A stretch of 64,000 nucleotides of DNA from Betaproteobacteria bacterium. Lineage in GTDB: Bacteria; Pseudomonadota; Gammaproteobacteria; Burkholderiales; Ga0077523. Shown piece by piece: positions 9,838 through 18,782 of the stretch (its first letter is position 1; the number at the start of each line of letters is the position of its first letter). The translations under genes were made by a program, and so were the position numbers. The notes under the pieces were generated by a model that had not been told where the DNA came from, searched no databases, and worked only from the letters and a program-made list of their open reading frames with translations. The stretch covers positions 1 to 64,000 of the forward strand of contig JANXYG010000129.1 in the NCBI GenBank assembly GCA_025350245.1, written 5' to 3'.

Positions 9838-9928
9838 GTCGGCAGCACCACAGGGTCCCCCGAGGATGCTGCGCCCCCTCGAGGGCGAAGCCGGCGCGCA
9901 GCGCAGGCTGGGGATGGGCGTCACCTCA
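9838..9928 (-). repeat. Dispersed intergenic repeat, copy A
   Basis: Reverse complement reads TGAGGTGACGCCCATCCCCAGCCTGCGC...CCCTCGAGGGGGCGCAGCATCCTCGGGGGACCCTGTGG..., closely matching copy B at 19260. Confidence 0.75.
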
Positions 9929-11281
9929 GTAGTACTCGCCGTAGTGATTGCGGCCGACATCGAACAGGCCGAGCAGCCGGATCGATTCCGGAGCGGCATT
10001 CGACAGGAGGCGAACGCCGCACGACACGCTCGACCAGCCGTTGCCCACGAAATGCGAGGCCCGTGCTGCAATCAGCGCGTCGGTCAGAACTTCCTCGCCC
10101 AATTGGGTAGGGCCGGCCGCGCGTTCGAAGTGGATGCCGGTATCTCCCGTGCCCCTGGTTGCCGGTGCGAAGTGAGCGCGCGCCCCCAGCCGCCCGGCAG
10201 CTTCGCGTTGCCACCTGACCGAATCGGTCAGGACGAACACGTCGCCCGCCGCACCGGCCTCGTCCAGCGCGTGGAAGTTCAGTGCGTCCAGCAGCGGCGC
10301 CTCGGCCCCCTTGTCGGTGCCACGAAGGTGAACCGCCGTGAACGGGGTGCCGGCACCGAAGCGCCGACGCACGAAGGTTTCCGCGGCTTCGATCAGGAAT
10401 GGCCAGGGACGGAGGTACTTGTCCGCGATCCATCGGTCGACCGCCGCGGTCGACCGTCCATGCAGCGGGTGCCAGGGCGGAATCCAGTGGCGGGCCAGAT
10501 GCGTGCTGGTGACATGGTCGATCACCGCCAGCGGTTCGGGACGACCGACGAAGCGCGCACCGCTCAGGCGCGCGTAAGGCCCGTCGTGCTTGCCGACGTT
10601 TTCGGTACCGAGATTCGCGGGCGTCCATTTCGGCGGGTAGATCGCCCCTTCGGCAACCGGCAGATCGTCCAGGCCGGTGTCGCTCACCGGCTCGAAGAAC
10701 TGAGTGTAGCCATCGACCAATCCCGGTTCGCGAAAGAGGCTGTTGGCGCCCCACAGGACCACCGGAATCCGCTCCGTGATCTCGGCGGTGAGCAGCGCGC
10801 CCAGCAGATGCATGATCTCGGACCAGAAACCGGTGCCCCAGGCCTTTATCAGGAGAAAGCGCGCGGCAGTCGCCGGGCCGGGACGGTCGCCTGCCCGCTC
10901 TCGCGCGAACGCGATTTCCCGCCTTGCGATCGCATTGTGGTGCGCGGCAAGTCGCGCCAGTTCGAAGCCGGGACGGCAGTCCAGCGCCGTCGCATAGTGT
11001 TCCGCGGCGGCATGGAAATCGCCGCTTTCCTCGGCGAGCTTCCCGCTCCACCACTGGTGGACGTGGGCGCTCGCCGGATCGAGCTCGGCCGCGACCGCGT
11101 ACGCCGCGACGGCGTCGACCTTGCGCCCCCGATGGGTGAGCACGAACCCGAGTTGTCGCCAGGTCGCGGCGTCGTCACCGCAGCGTTCCAGCGTCTCGCG
11201 ACAGTGCCGTTCGCCGAGGAACCACGCACCGGTATCGATGAACCGTTGCGTGAAAACCTGGTCGTCCAGAGGTGTCGTCAT
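9926..11281 (-). CDS. TPR-containing protein with fucosyltransferase-like (HxRGTDK) glycosyltransferase domain
   Basis: 451 aa; TPR-like N-terminus (AATWRQLGFVLTHRGRKVDAVAAYAVAAELDPASAHVHQWW) and C-terminal FTAVHLRGTDKGAEAP ... VLTDALIAARASHFVGNGWSSVS. Confidence 0.6.
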   Translation of the reverse strand: MTTPLDDQVFTQRFIDTGAWFLGERHCRETLERCGDDAATWRQLGFVLTHRGRKVDAVAAYAVAAELDPASAHVHQWWSGKLAEESGDFHAAAEHYATALDCRPGFELARLAAHHNAIARREIAFARERAGDRPGPATAARFLLIKAWGTGFWSEIMHLLGALLTAEITERIPVVLWGANSLFREPGLVDGYTQFFEPVSDTGLDDLPVAEGAIYPPKWTPANLGTENVGKHDGPYARLSGARFVGRPEPLAVIDHVTSTHLARHWIPPWHPLHGRSTAAVDRWIADKYLRPWPFLIEAAETFVRRRFGAGTPFTAVHLRGTDKGAEAPLLDALNFHALDEAGAAGDVFVLTDSVRWQREAAGRLGARAHFAPATRGTGDTGIHFERAAGPTQLGEEVLTDALIAARASHFVGNGWSSVSCGVRLLSNAAPESIRLLGLFDVGRNHYGEYY

Positions 11282-11349
11282 GGTTCGGATCGGGTCGGCC
11301 GGCCAACGCGGAAAATCAGTCTACCCGACCACCATGCCACGGTCGTCGC

Positions 11350-12108
11350 TCAGGCCTTGCGTCCCACGAACAGGTACCAGGGCACCCGCACGCCGGGAAG
11401 ATAGGGTACCGACGCGCTGCTTTCGCGAATGACCACCGGGTCGAAGCGCCGGGACAGGTACGGCAGGTGATCGGGGCTTGGGAACACGCCGTCGCGCTCG
11501 AACCAGGTGCGCCAGAACGCCCGGGTGGCCGCGCCATGCCGCACCCGGCCGGCAACAGGATCGCGCCGCGAGACATGAAAGTCGACCACACCCACCACAC
11601 CGCCCGGGCGCAGCATGCGCAACGCATTGTCGATCGCGTCGAACCAGTCCGGAATCATGCTCAGCGAGTAGGAACAATAGACCGCATCAACCGCATCGGC
11701 CGGCGCATGACTGGTCGCATCGCCCGCAATCACATGCACATTGGGCCAGCCCGCGGCGCGCAGTCGTGCCCGCTCCAGCAACGGGGCGCAGAGGTCGACC
11801 AGTTCGACCCGGGCCAGCGTCGACAGGCGCTCCCCGAGGAATTCGACATTGCGACCGGTGCCGCAGCCGAGCTCGACCACGCTCGACCCCGCGGCAATGT
11901 CCATCTGATCGATCAGTTCGCGCCGCCCCTGCAGCAGGCGCTCGCGGAAGCGGTCGTAGTCGGCCGCCTGCGGTCCATAGAATGCCGCGAGTCGCGACGC
12001 GTGATCGCCGGTGCGCGGTTGGCCGCGCAGCAGGTGCCACAGGACCCTTGCGTCCGAAATGCTCACCGACCCACTGGCCGCAGCGCGCCCAGGACCCCGC
12101 CCCACCAT
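11350..12108 (-). CDS. btaB: Class I SAM-dependent methyltransferase, probable BtaB (betaine lipid N-methyltransferase)
   Basis: VVELGCGTGRNVEFLGERL, CSYSLSMIPDWFDAIDNALRMLRPGGVVGVVDFHVS; directly downstream of btaA on the same strand. Confidence 0.85.
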   Translation of the reverse strand: MVGRGPGRAAASGSVSISDARVLWHLLRGQPRTGDHASRLAAFYGPQAADYDRFRERLLQGRRELIDQMDIAAGSSVVELGCGTGRNVEFLGERLSTLARVELVDLCAPLLERARLRAAGWPNVHVIAGDATSHAPADAVDAVYCSYSLSMIPDWFDAIDNALRMLRPGGVVGVVDFHVSRRDPVAGRVRHGAATRAFWRTWFERDGVFPSPDHLPYLSRRFDPVVIRESSASVPYLPGVRVPWYLFVGRKA

Positions 12109-12148
12109 CGGGGGTAGCGAGCGAAATGCGATCGAGGCGGCACCGAAC

Positions 12149-13399
12149 CTACGCCGGCAAATCGGCGATATGGAAGCCGGCGTAGGTGTGGACGCGATCC
12201 TGCCGCGTCAACTCGCGAGCCCATTCGTCGTGAAATCGCAGCAAGCCGGGCAGCGCAACGGCGCGTTCGTCGTGCCGCACCTCGATGCGGTCGAGATAGC
12301 GCGGCTTCGCATGCGCGCTGCGGAAGATCAAGCGCGCCCCCGGCACCGCCCGCTCGAAGATGAGTTGCCACTCTTCGCGCAGCGCCTGCGGGTGATACGA
12401 ACTCATCCAGTCCATGTGGTCGAGCAGCACGTACTTCGAGATGCGTTCGCGGGTGGCATCGAGGAACTCGGTGACCGTGCAGGTGTGTGGAACGATGCGG
12501 TCCGACAGGCCGGCCTTCAGGCGGACGAAGTTTTCGCGTTTCAGGTATTCGGGGCAGCAACGGGCGCTGTAGTGGCCGCGCAGATAGACCTGCCAGAAAT
12601 AATTGTTCGCCACCGGCAGATGACGGAACACGTATTCGATCGCCTGGCGCACATGGCCGGCCACGCCACCGCTGTGCTGGGCCTGCACTTCCTTGCGTTG
12701 CGGATGCGGAACGCCAAGCATCGACATCGTGAGCTGGCGGCCGAGCATCCAGTTCATCGGCCATGTCCAGAGTTCAGGGCGCACTCGCGCGTCGTAGATG
12801 TGACGCTGCTCCTCGACGTTGGGCGCATCGATCAGATCGCGGATGGCCCGGCCGAGCGTGGGCCGCACCTTCAGGTAGCCACGCAGACCGCGGGCAACCA
12901 CGCCGGAGAGTCCGTGATAATAAAAACTGCCGAGTTCCTCGGCGTGCTGGAACCAGTTGCCGTTCCGGTCCCAGAAAGACTGCGCGAACGGCGACAGGTC
13001 GGCTCGCAGCGCGTCGCGATAGAGCTGATCGAAGCGCAGGTGCCGGCCACGACCGAACACCTGGAAGAAGTCGTCGAAGTCGAGGTGCCGGATGGCGGCG
13101 AGCTTGAGTTCGAGCAGTGCCGTCTGGCGCGGATTGGCGTCGACCGCATGTACGCGTCGTGGCTCGCACAGGGCGTAGTCGAGGGCGTTGCAGCCGGCGC
13201 TGGTGATGACCAGCACGGTGTCTTCGGGCCCGATGGCGAGCGCCTGGCGGTCGACCGCCGGATCCTCCCAGCAGGTGTTGTAGACCAGTGACCGCGAATA
13301 GATGGCATCGAAGACCTTCTGGTCGATGCGGTCCAGCAGCGTCAGGTCATCGGGCTTCAAGATGTTCTCCGGGAGCGCAACGGCGTGCGCCATGCCCAC
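12149..13399 (-). CDS. btaA: S-adenosylmethionine:diacylglycerol 3-amino-3-carboxypropyltransferase (BtaA)
   Basis: 416 aa; VYNTCWEDPAVDRQAL, VLVITSAGCNALDYAL, VHAVDANPRQTALLELKLAAI, YVLLDHMDWMSS. Confidence 0.9.
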   Translation of the reverse strand: MGMAHAVALPENILKPDDLTLLDRIDQKVFDAIYSRSLVYNTCWEDPAVDRQALAIGPEDTVLVITSAGCNALDYALCEPRRVHAVDANPRQTALLELKLAAIRHLDFDDFFQVFGRGRHLRFDQLYRDALRADLSPFAQSFWDRNGNWFQHAEELGSFYYHGLSGVVARGLRGYLKVRPTLGRAIRDLIDAPNVEEQRHIYDARVRPELWTWPMNWMLGRQLTMSMLGVPHPQRKEVQAQHSGGVAGHVRQAIEYVFRHLPVANNYFWQVYLRGHYSARCCPEYLKRENFVRLKAGLSDRIVPHTCTVTEFLDATRERISKYVLLDHMDWMSSYHPQALREEWQLIFERAVPGARLIFRSAHAKPRYLDRIEVRHDERAVALPGLLRFHDEWARELTRQDRVHTYAGFHIADLPA

Positions 13400-13406
13400 G
13401 GAGACT

Positions 13407-13439
13407 ATTGAGGCAACGTGACAGCGGCATTACCTCAAT
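13407..13439. promoter_or_regulatory. Inverted repeat immediately upstream of btaA
   Basis: ATTGAGGCAA (13407-13416) / TTACCTCAAT (13430-13439), 9/10 complementary, 13-nt spacer, 8 bp upstream of the btaA start on the minus strand. Confidence 0.35.
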
Positions 13440-13962
13440 GCGTGGTTTTTGCTACAACGGCGTGTTGCGGCTCCATGACCGCAATCGGAATCGTGCGCGA
13501 ACGGGAGGGGCCGCTCCGCGCCACAGCGGCGAAACTCGGGCACGCGTAGAGACTGATGTCGAGGGCGCTTTCGGGATAGCGGCCGCAGGCCAGCAGACGC
13601 CAGAAGCTGCGTCCGTAGATGCGGCAGCGCGAATGACCCTCCGCGCTCCAGTCGAGGAACACGCACTGGCGATGCAGGCAGCAGTTGCCGCAGTGGGTAC
13701 AGCCGCCGACGATGTCGTCGCGTTGTCCGGCGGGCGGGGGCTGGTAGAAGATCCACCGGGAAAACGCACGCGCCCGGAACTGCGCGCCGATGTGTCTGGC
13801 GGCGCGCACCAATGTGCCGGCGTAGCGACGGCAGTAGGATGCGTCCGCCGAAATCAGGCTGGCAATGAGGGGTGCAATCGGCAGCAGTACCAGCAAGGTT
13901 GCTGCCCACAGCCCATCCAGGGCGGTCGTGGCTTTCATCGGGCTCCCGGTCTCCAACGACAA
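13435..13962 (-). CDS. Small membrane-anchored cysteine-cluster protein
   Basis: TM segment AATLLVLLPIAPLIASLI followed by GGCTHCGNCCLHRQCVFLDW; start may be the internal ATG (MKATTALDG). Confidence 0.6.
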   Translation of the reverse strand: MSLETGSPMKATTALDGLWAATLLVLLPIAPLIASLISADASYCRRYAGTLVRAARHIGAQFRARAFSRWIFYQPPPAGQRDDIVGGCTHCGNCCLHRQCVFLDWSAEGHSRCRIYGRSFWRLLACGRYPESALDISLYACPSFAAVARSGPSRSRTIPIAVMEPQHAVVAKTTH

Positions 13963-14057
13963 TACGTAACTTTACCGTCATCTTGCGTTAGCGGAAACGC
14001 GGCCTTGAAAAGGTACCGGCGGTACACTGGAAAATCACTCTCCAGGCGCGACGACAC

Positions 14058-15731
14058 ATGGATCCGATCAGCCTCGCCGTCATCCAGAACGGCCTGCAGC
14101 AGGTCTGCAACGAGATGGACCTCGCCTTCGTCCGGGCCGCGTTCAGTCCGGTGATCTCGGAGGCACTCGACCGCTCGGATGGCATCTATCACCGTGACAC
14201 CGGCGCCCTGATCGCCCAGGGCGAACTTGGATTGCCGGTATTCGTGGGCACCATGCAGTTCTCGACCCAGGCCGTGATCGAGCGCGCCCGCGACCTGGTG
14301 CCAGGCGACATCTACATTGTCAACGATCCGTACCTCGGCGGCACCCACCTCATGGACGTCAAGTTCGTGAAGCCCTTTTTCCATCAGGGTCGCCTGTGGT
14401 GCTGGTTGGCCAACACCGGCCACTGGCCGGACACCGGCGGCATGGTGCCGGGCGGGTTCTCGGCCAAGGCGACCGAGGTCGAACAGGAAGGGTTGCGCCT
14501 GCCGCCGGTCAAGCTGTTCAAGGCCGGCGTGCTCGACCAGGAAATCCTGGCTATCATCCTGTCGAACATCCGTCTGGCCGACCAGCGCATCGGCGATATC
14601 CAGGCCCAGGCGGCAGCCTTGGCTGTCGGTGAGCAGCGGCTCACCGGCCTGCTCGACCGCTACGGCGCGGACGTTGTCGACGCGGCCATCGCCGAACTCG
14701 AACGGCGGGCATCGCGGCAAATGCGCGCGGCGATCGCCACCATCCCCGATGGCACCTATCACGGCGAGGCGTTCGTCGATTCGGATGGCGTGGTCAACGA
14801 GCCGCTGCGCATCGCCATGGCCGTGACCAAGTCGGGCGAGACTCTGAGTTTCGACATGAGCGGCTCATCGCCGCCGTGCCGCGGGCCGATGAACAGCGTC
14901 ATCGCCACCACCCGCTCGTCGATCTACCTCGCCATCAAGCATGTGTTTCCGGACGTGGCCATCAACGCCGGCACGTTCGAGCCGCTGCGCATCACCGATC
15001 CCGAAGGCACCTTCCTCTACGCGAGGTATCCGCGCCCGGTGTCGGGCTGCGCCGCGGAGGTCAGCCAGCGCATCGCGGAGGCCGTGTTCGATGCGCTGGC
15101 CCAGGCCATCCCCGAACGCCTGTTCGCAGCCCCCGCCGGCACCTCGGGAAACTTCGCGCTCGGCGGCTTCGACCCAGGCCGCAACCGCCCCTACGTGATG
15201 TACATGATCTCGGGCGGCGGCTACGGCGGCTCGCCGCTCGGCGACGGCATCTCCAACGGCTGTTCGACCATCGGCATCTCCAAGACCACGCCGATCGAGG
15301 TGATGGAGCAGCGCTACCCGGTGCTGTTCGAGCAGTACGCGCTGCACCAAGGCTCGGGCGGCGCCGGCCAGTATCGCGGCGGCTTCGGTGTCACCTACTC
15401 GGTGCGGCTTCGCGCCGGCACCGCGCGGGCATCGATGGTGATGGACCACGGCGTGTTCGGTCCGCCGGGCGCCGCCGGCGGTTCGGCGGGTGGCCTGAAC
15501 ACGGTGCAGGTCAGGATCAATGGCGCCGACTACGTGCCACCGCACCGGTCGAAGGATCAGGACATCGAACTGCACGCGGGCGACGTGGTGTCGGTCTCGA
15601 CGCCGGGCGGCGGCGGCTACGGCGATCCGCGCCGGCGCGATCCGGCGGCGGTCGCGCTCGACTTCACCCGCGGCTACTACTCCGAAGCACAGATCGAAGA
15701 GCGATTCGGGCCATCCGGCGAGGGCGGATAA
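14058..15731 (+). CDS. hyuB: Hydantoinase/oxoprolinase family protein, subunit B
   Basis: 557 aa; DPISLAVIQNGLQQVCNEMDLAFVRAAFSPVISEALDRSDGIY, NDPYLGGTHLMDV, GGGYGDPRRRDP C-terminus. Confidence 0.9.
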   Translation: MDPISLAVIQNGLQQVCNEMDLAFVRAAFSPVISEALDRSDGIYHRDTGALIAQGELGLPVFVGTMQFSTQAVIERARDLVPGDIYIVNDPYLGGTHLMDVKFVKPFFHQGRLWCWLANTGHWPDTGGMVPGGFSAKATEVEQEGLRLPPVKLFKAGVLDQEILAIILSNIRLADQRIGDIQAQAAALAVGEQRLTGLLDRYGADVVDAAIAELERRASRQMRAAIATIPDGTYHGEAFVDSDGVVNEPLRIAMAVTKSGETLSFDMSGSSPPCRGPMNSVIATTRSSIYLAIKHVFPDVAINAGTFEPLRITDPEGTFLYARYPRPVSGCAAEVSQRIAEAVFDALAQAIPERLFAAPAGTSGNFALGGFDPGRNRPYVMYMISGGGYGGSPLGDGISNGCSTIGISKTTPIEVMEQRYPVLFEQYALHQGSGGAGQYRGGFGVTYSVRLRAGTARASMVMDHGVFGPPGAAGGSAGGLNTVQVRINGADYVPPHRSKDQDIELHAGDVVSVSTPGGGGYGDPRRRDPAAVALDFTRGYYSEAQIEERFGPSGEGG

Positions 15732-15856
15732 CGCCGCCGGCCGCGTCGGCCGAAACCACCGGTGGGCGCGAGCCACGACATCGACGCGATGCATCGCCCC
15801 ACCTCAAGACTCGGGTCCGGGCAGCCGTTAGCCCAGTGGTAACTCCATGCCCACCC

Positions 15857-17983
15857 ATGACATCGAACCTCCTCCATCCGGTTTTCCGATTGCGCATCGG
15901 CATGCGCCTGGCGTTGGCGTTTCTGGTGTTGCTGTCGTTCACACTGGGAATCGCCTGGCTCGCCGACGACCGCATGAGCACTCTGGCGGTCCGCTACCAG
16001 CAGTTGGCTACCGAGCAATACGAGATCGCCGAACGCGTCGACGAGGCGCGCCGCATGTCCGATGCGGCAGCCCGAAAGCTCCTGGTGCTGATCAGCCTTC
16101 CGCGAGCAGCGAGGGTACCGGCTTATGCCCAGATCGATGCCTCCAACGCGCTGGCCGACCACGCACTGGCGGCGCTGGAATCACGGCACCTCGATGATGG
16201 TCGGGGTGAAGCGGTCCAGTCGGTTCTGGAACGGCTGCGGAACTACCGGGAATCCTATCTTCAGACCGCTGATCTGATCGAGGCCGATGATCTGAAGGCG
16301 GCCCGCGCAATGCTCGGCTCACAGACCGAGGAATCGTTGAACCGCTTGTCGGAGGCGCTGGACCAACTCACCCGGCAACAGCGCGCGACCGCCACCCACC
16401 AGTCAGCCGAACTGCAAGCCCGGACCGCCACCGACCGGCACGTGGTTTGGGGACTTTGTGGCGTCGCCCTGTTGCTCGGCGCACTGCTCGCGATGGGCAT
16501 CGCCCGCGGCATCGTCCGCCCGCTGCGCCGGGCCGAGACGGTCGGACATCTGCTCGCCACCGGCGACTACGCACACCGGGTCCCGGTGACCAGCGACGAT
16601 GAAGTGGGGCGCCTTGCCGCCGTGATGAACACGCTCGCCGACGCCGTCGGCGAACGCGAGCAGCGGCTGCTGCGCATGGCCCACACCGACCGCCTGACCG
16701 GTCTGGCGCAACGCGAGCGCTTCGTCGCCGAATCCGCGGCCTTGCTATCCGCCTGCCGCGATCGCCAGCGACTGGCAGTGCTGATGTGCATGGACGTCGA
16801 TCGGTTGAAAAGCGTCAACGCGATCCTCGGTTTCGATGCCGGGGATGCCGTGCTGCAGAACGCGGCTGCCCGTCTTGCAGCCGGGTTCTCGCATGGCGCA
16901 AAAATCGGTCGGCTCGGCGGCGGAACCTTCGTGGTCCTGGTGCCGCTCGACGCCGCCACCGATGCGCCATTGCTCGCGCAACGCATGCTGCACGCGGTGG
17001 AACACAAGGTGAGCTGGCAGGGGCACGCGCTCGACTTGTCCGTGTCGGTGGGCATGGCGCTGTTCCCGGAGCACGCGGATACGGCCGAAACCCTGCTGCG
17101 CCGCGCCGAGCAGGCGATGTTCGAGGGCAAGCGCCAGCGCCAGCAACACCTGCTTTACGACCCCTCGCTCGAGTCGTCGCTCCAGTCGCACCTGAGCCTG
17201 CTGTCCGACCTGCACCAGGCTATCGGCGGTGGCCAGTTGCGCCAGTTCCTGCAACCCAAGGTCTCGCCGCTCGATGGCCGCTTGCTGGGCGCCGAGGCAC
17301 TGGTGCGATGGCAGCACCCGGAGCGCGGCTGGCTACCACCGAGCGAGTTCATTCCATTCGCCGAGAGCACCGGCCGGATCCGGCAGGTGACGCAGTGGAT
17401 GCTCGAGCAGGCCGTGAATACACTCGCCCAATGGCAGGCACGGGGCATCGACATGACGCTGGCGGTGAACGTCTCCACGCTCGATCTTCAGGACAGCGGC
17501 CTGCCCGACCGGGTGGCCACGCTGCTGCGCAGCCGTCATGTGCCTGCCCGGTGGCTGCAGCTCGAACTCACGGAGACCGGTCTGCTGGCGAGCGGCCCGG
17601 ATCCGATCCGCGTGTTGCGGGAACTGCGCGAGATCGGCGTCGGCCTGGCCATCGACGATTTCGGCACCGGCCATTCCTCGCTCGCCTATCTCCAGCGCCT
17701 GCCGGTGAACGAATTGAAGATCGACCGCAGCTTCGTCGACGGTGTCGACCGCGACCCGCGGCGCCAGGCGCTGCTGCGGTCGATCGTCGACATCGGCCAC
17801 AGCCTCGGGCTCGAGGTCACCGCCGAAGGCGTGGAAACCGAGGCCGAGCTGGCCGTGCTGCGACGGGCGAAGTGCGATCTGGTTCAGGGCTACCTGATCG
17901 CGAAGCCGATGGCAGCCGAGGCGTTCGAAGCGTGGCGAGCCGCGCTCGCGAGGCCGCTCGAACGCGAACTCGCCCTCGGTTGA
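15857..17983 (+). CDS. Membrane-anchored HAMP-GGDEF-EAL protein; GGDEF degenerate, EAL intact
   Basis: ATG at 15857 in ORF 14876..17983; HAMP region, degenerate GGDEF site RLGGGTF (16916-16930), EAL motifs GAEALVRWQHPERG, IDDFGTGHSSLAYLQ, TAEGVETEAE. Confidence 0.88.
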   Translation: MTSNLLHPVFRLRIGMRLALAFLVLLSFTLGIAWLADDRMSTLAVRYQQLATEQYEIAERVDEARRMSDAAARKLLVLISLPRAARVPAYAQIDASNALADHALAALESRHLDDGRGEAVQSVLERLRNYRESYLQTADLIEADDLKAARAMLGSQTEESLNRLSEALDQLTRQQRATATHQSAELQARTATDRHVVWGLCGVALLLGALLAMGIARGIVRPLRRAETVGHLLATGDYAHRVPVTSDDEVGRLAAVMNTLADAVGEREQRLLRMAHTDRLTGLAQRERFVAESAALLSACRDRQRLAVLMCMDVDRLKSVNAILGFDAGDAVLQNAAARLAAGFSHGAKIGRLGGGTFVVLVPLDAATDAPLLAQRMLHAVEHKVSWQGHALDLSVSVGMALFPEHADTAETLLRRAEQAMFEGKRQRQQHLLYDPSLESSLQSHLSLLSDLHQAIGGGQLRQFLQPKVSPLDGRLLGAEALVRWQHPERGWLPPSEFIPFAESTGRIRQVTQWMLEQAVNTLAQWQARGIDMTLAVNVSTLDLQDSGLPDRVATLLRSRHVPARWLQLELTETGLLASGPDPIRVLRELREIGVGLAIDDFGTGHSSLAYLQRLPVNELKIDRSFVDGVDRDPRRQALLRSIVDIGHSLGLEVTAEGVETEAELAVLRRAKCDLVQGYLIAKPMAAEAFEAWRAALARPLERELALG

Positions 17984-18093
17984 TCGCCGGTCGCCGCCGC
18001 GGGCCCAGTCCCAGTCCCTGCGTCAGTCAGTCTCGACAACGGACGACCAATACCCCTACGCTCACGGTTCGTTCAATCTTCACGACCGCAGCC

Positions 18094-18735
18094 ATGACGC
18101 CTTCGTCCATCACGCCCACCGTTCACGACGTGCTTCTGGTCATCGATGTCCAGAATGGCTTCCTGCCCGGCGGCTCGCTCGCCGTCGGTCGCGGCGACGA
18201 AGTGGTGCCCCTCATCAACGCCATCGCGCAGCGCTTCCGGTATGTCGTGCTGACGCAGGACTGGCATCCGGCCGACCACGTGTCGTTCGCGGCCAATCAT
18301 CCGGGCACGGCGCCTTACCAGACCATAGCCCTGCCCTACGGCACCCAGGTGCTGTGGCCGACCCATTGTGTGCAGGGCAGCGCCAGCGCCGCCCTGGCGC
18401 CGGGCCTCGAGGTGCCGCACGCGCAGCTCATCATCCGCAAAGGCTGTCACCGCGACATCGACAGCTACTCGGCGTTTTTCGAGGCCGACGGGAAGACGCC
18501 GACAGGTCTGGCCGGCTACCTGCGCGAGCGCGGCATCAAGCGTTGCTTCCTGGCTGGCCTGGCCACCGACTTCTGCGTCGCCTGGAGCGCCATCGATGCG
18601 CGCAAACAGGGCTTCGAGGCAGTGGTCATCGATGATGCATCGCGCGGCATCGACCTCGATGGTTCGCTCGCAAAGGCCTGGGACGACATGAGCGCCGCGG
18701 GCGTGCAACGCATCGAGTCGACCGCGCTCGGCTGA
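18094..18735 (+). CDS. pncA: Nicotinamidase/pyrazinamidase
   Basis: VIDVQNGFLPGGSLAVGRGDEVVPLIN, TQDWHPADHVSFAANH, WPTHCVQG, KGCHRDIDSYSAFFEADGKTPTGLAGYL, GLATDFCVAWSA. Confidence 0.92.
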   Translation: MTPSSITPTVHDVLLVIDVQNGFLPGGSLAVGRGDEVVPLINAIAQRFRYVVLTQDWHPADHVSFAANHPGTAPYQTIALPYGTQVLWPTHCVQGSASAALAPGLEVPHAQLIIRKGCHRDIDSYSAFFEADGKTPTGLAGYLRERGIKRCFLAGLATDFCVAWSAIDARKQGFEAVVIDDASRGIDLDGSLAKAWDDMSAAGVQRIESTALG

Positions 18736-18782
18736 TGCCCGCAAGCCGCCCCGATGACGGCATGCAGGCGTAACATCCGCTG

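Noticed and set aside
9620-11404. 594-aa plus-strand ORF and related ORFs containing 'PQGPPRMLRPLEGE'
   Set aside because: The PQGPPR...LRPLEGE peptide is just a translation of the dispersed intergenic repeat; the rest is antisense to the TPR/GT gene.
13400-13434. Possible Pho box upstream of btaA (minus-strand CTGTCAC half-site)
   Set aside because: Only one half-site matches CTGTCAT well; the second direct-repeat half is poor (3/7).
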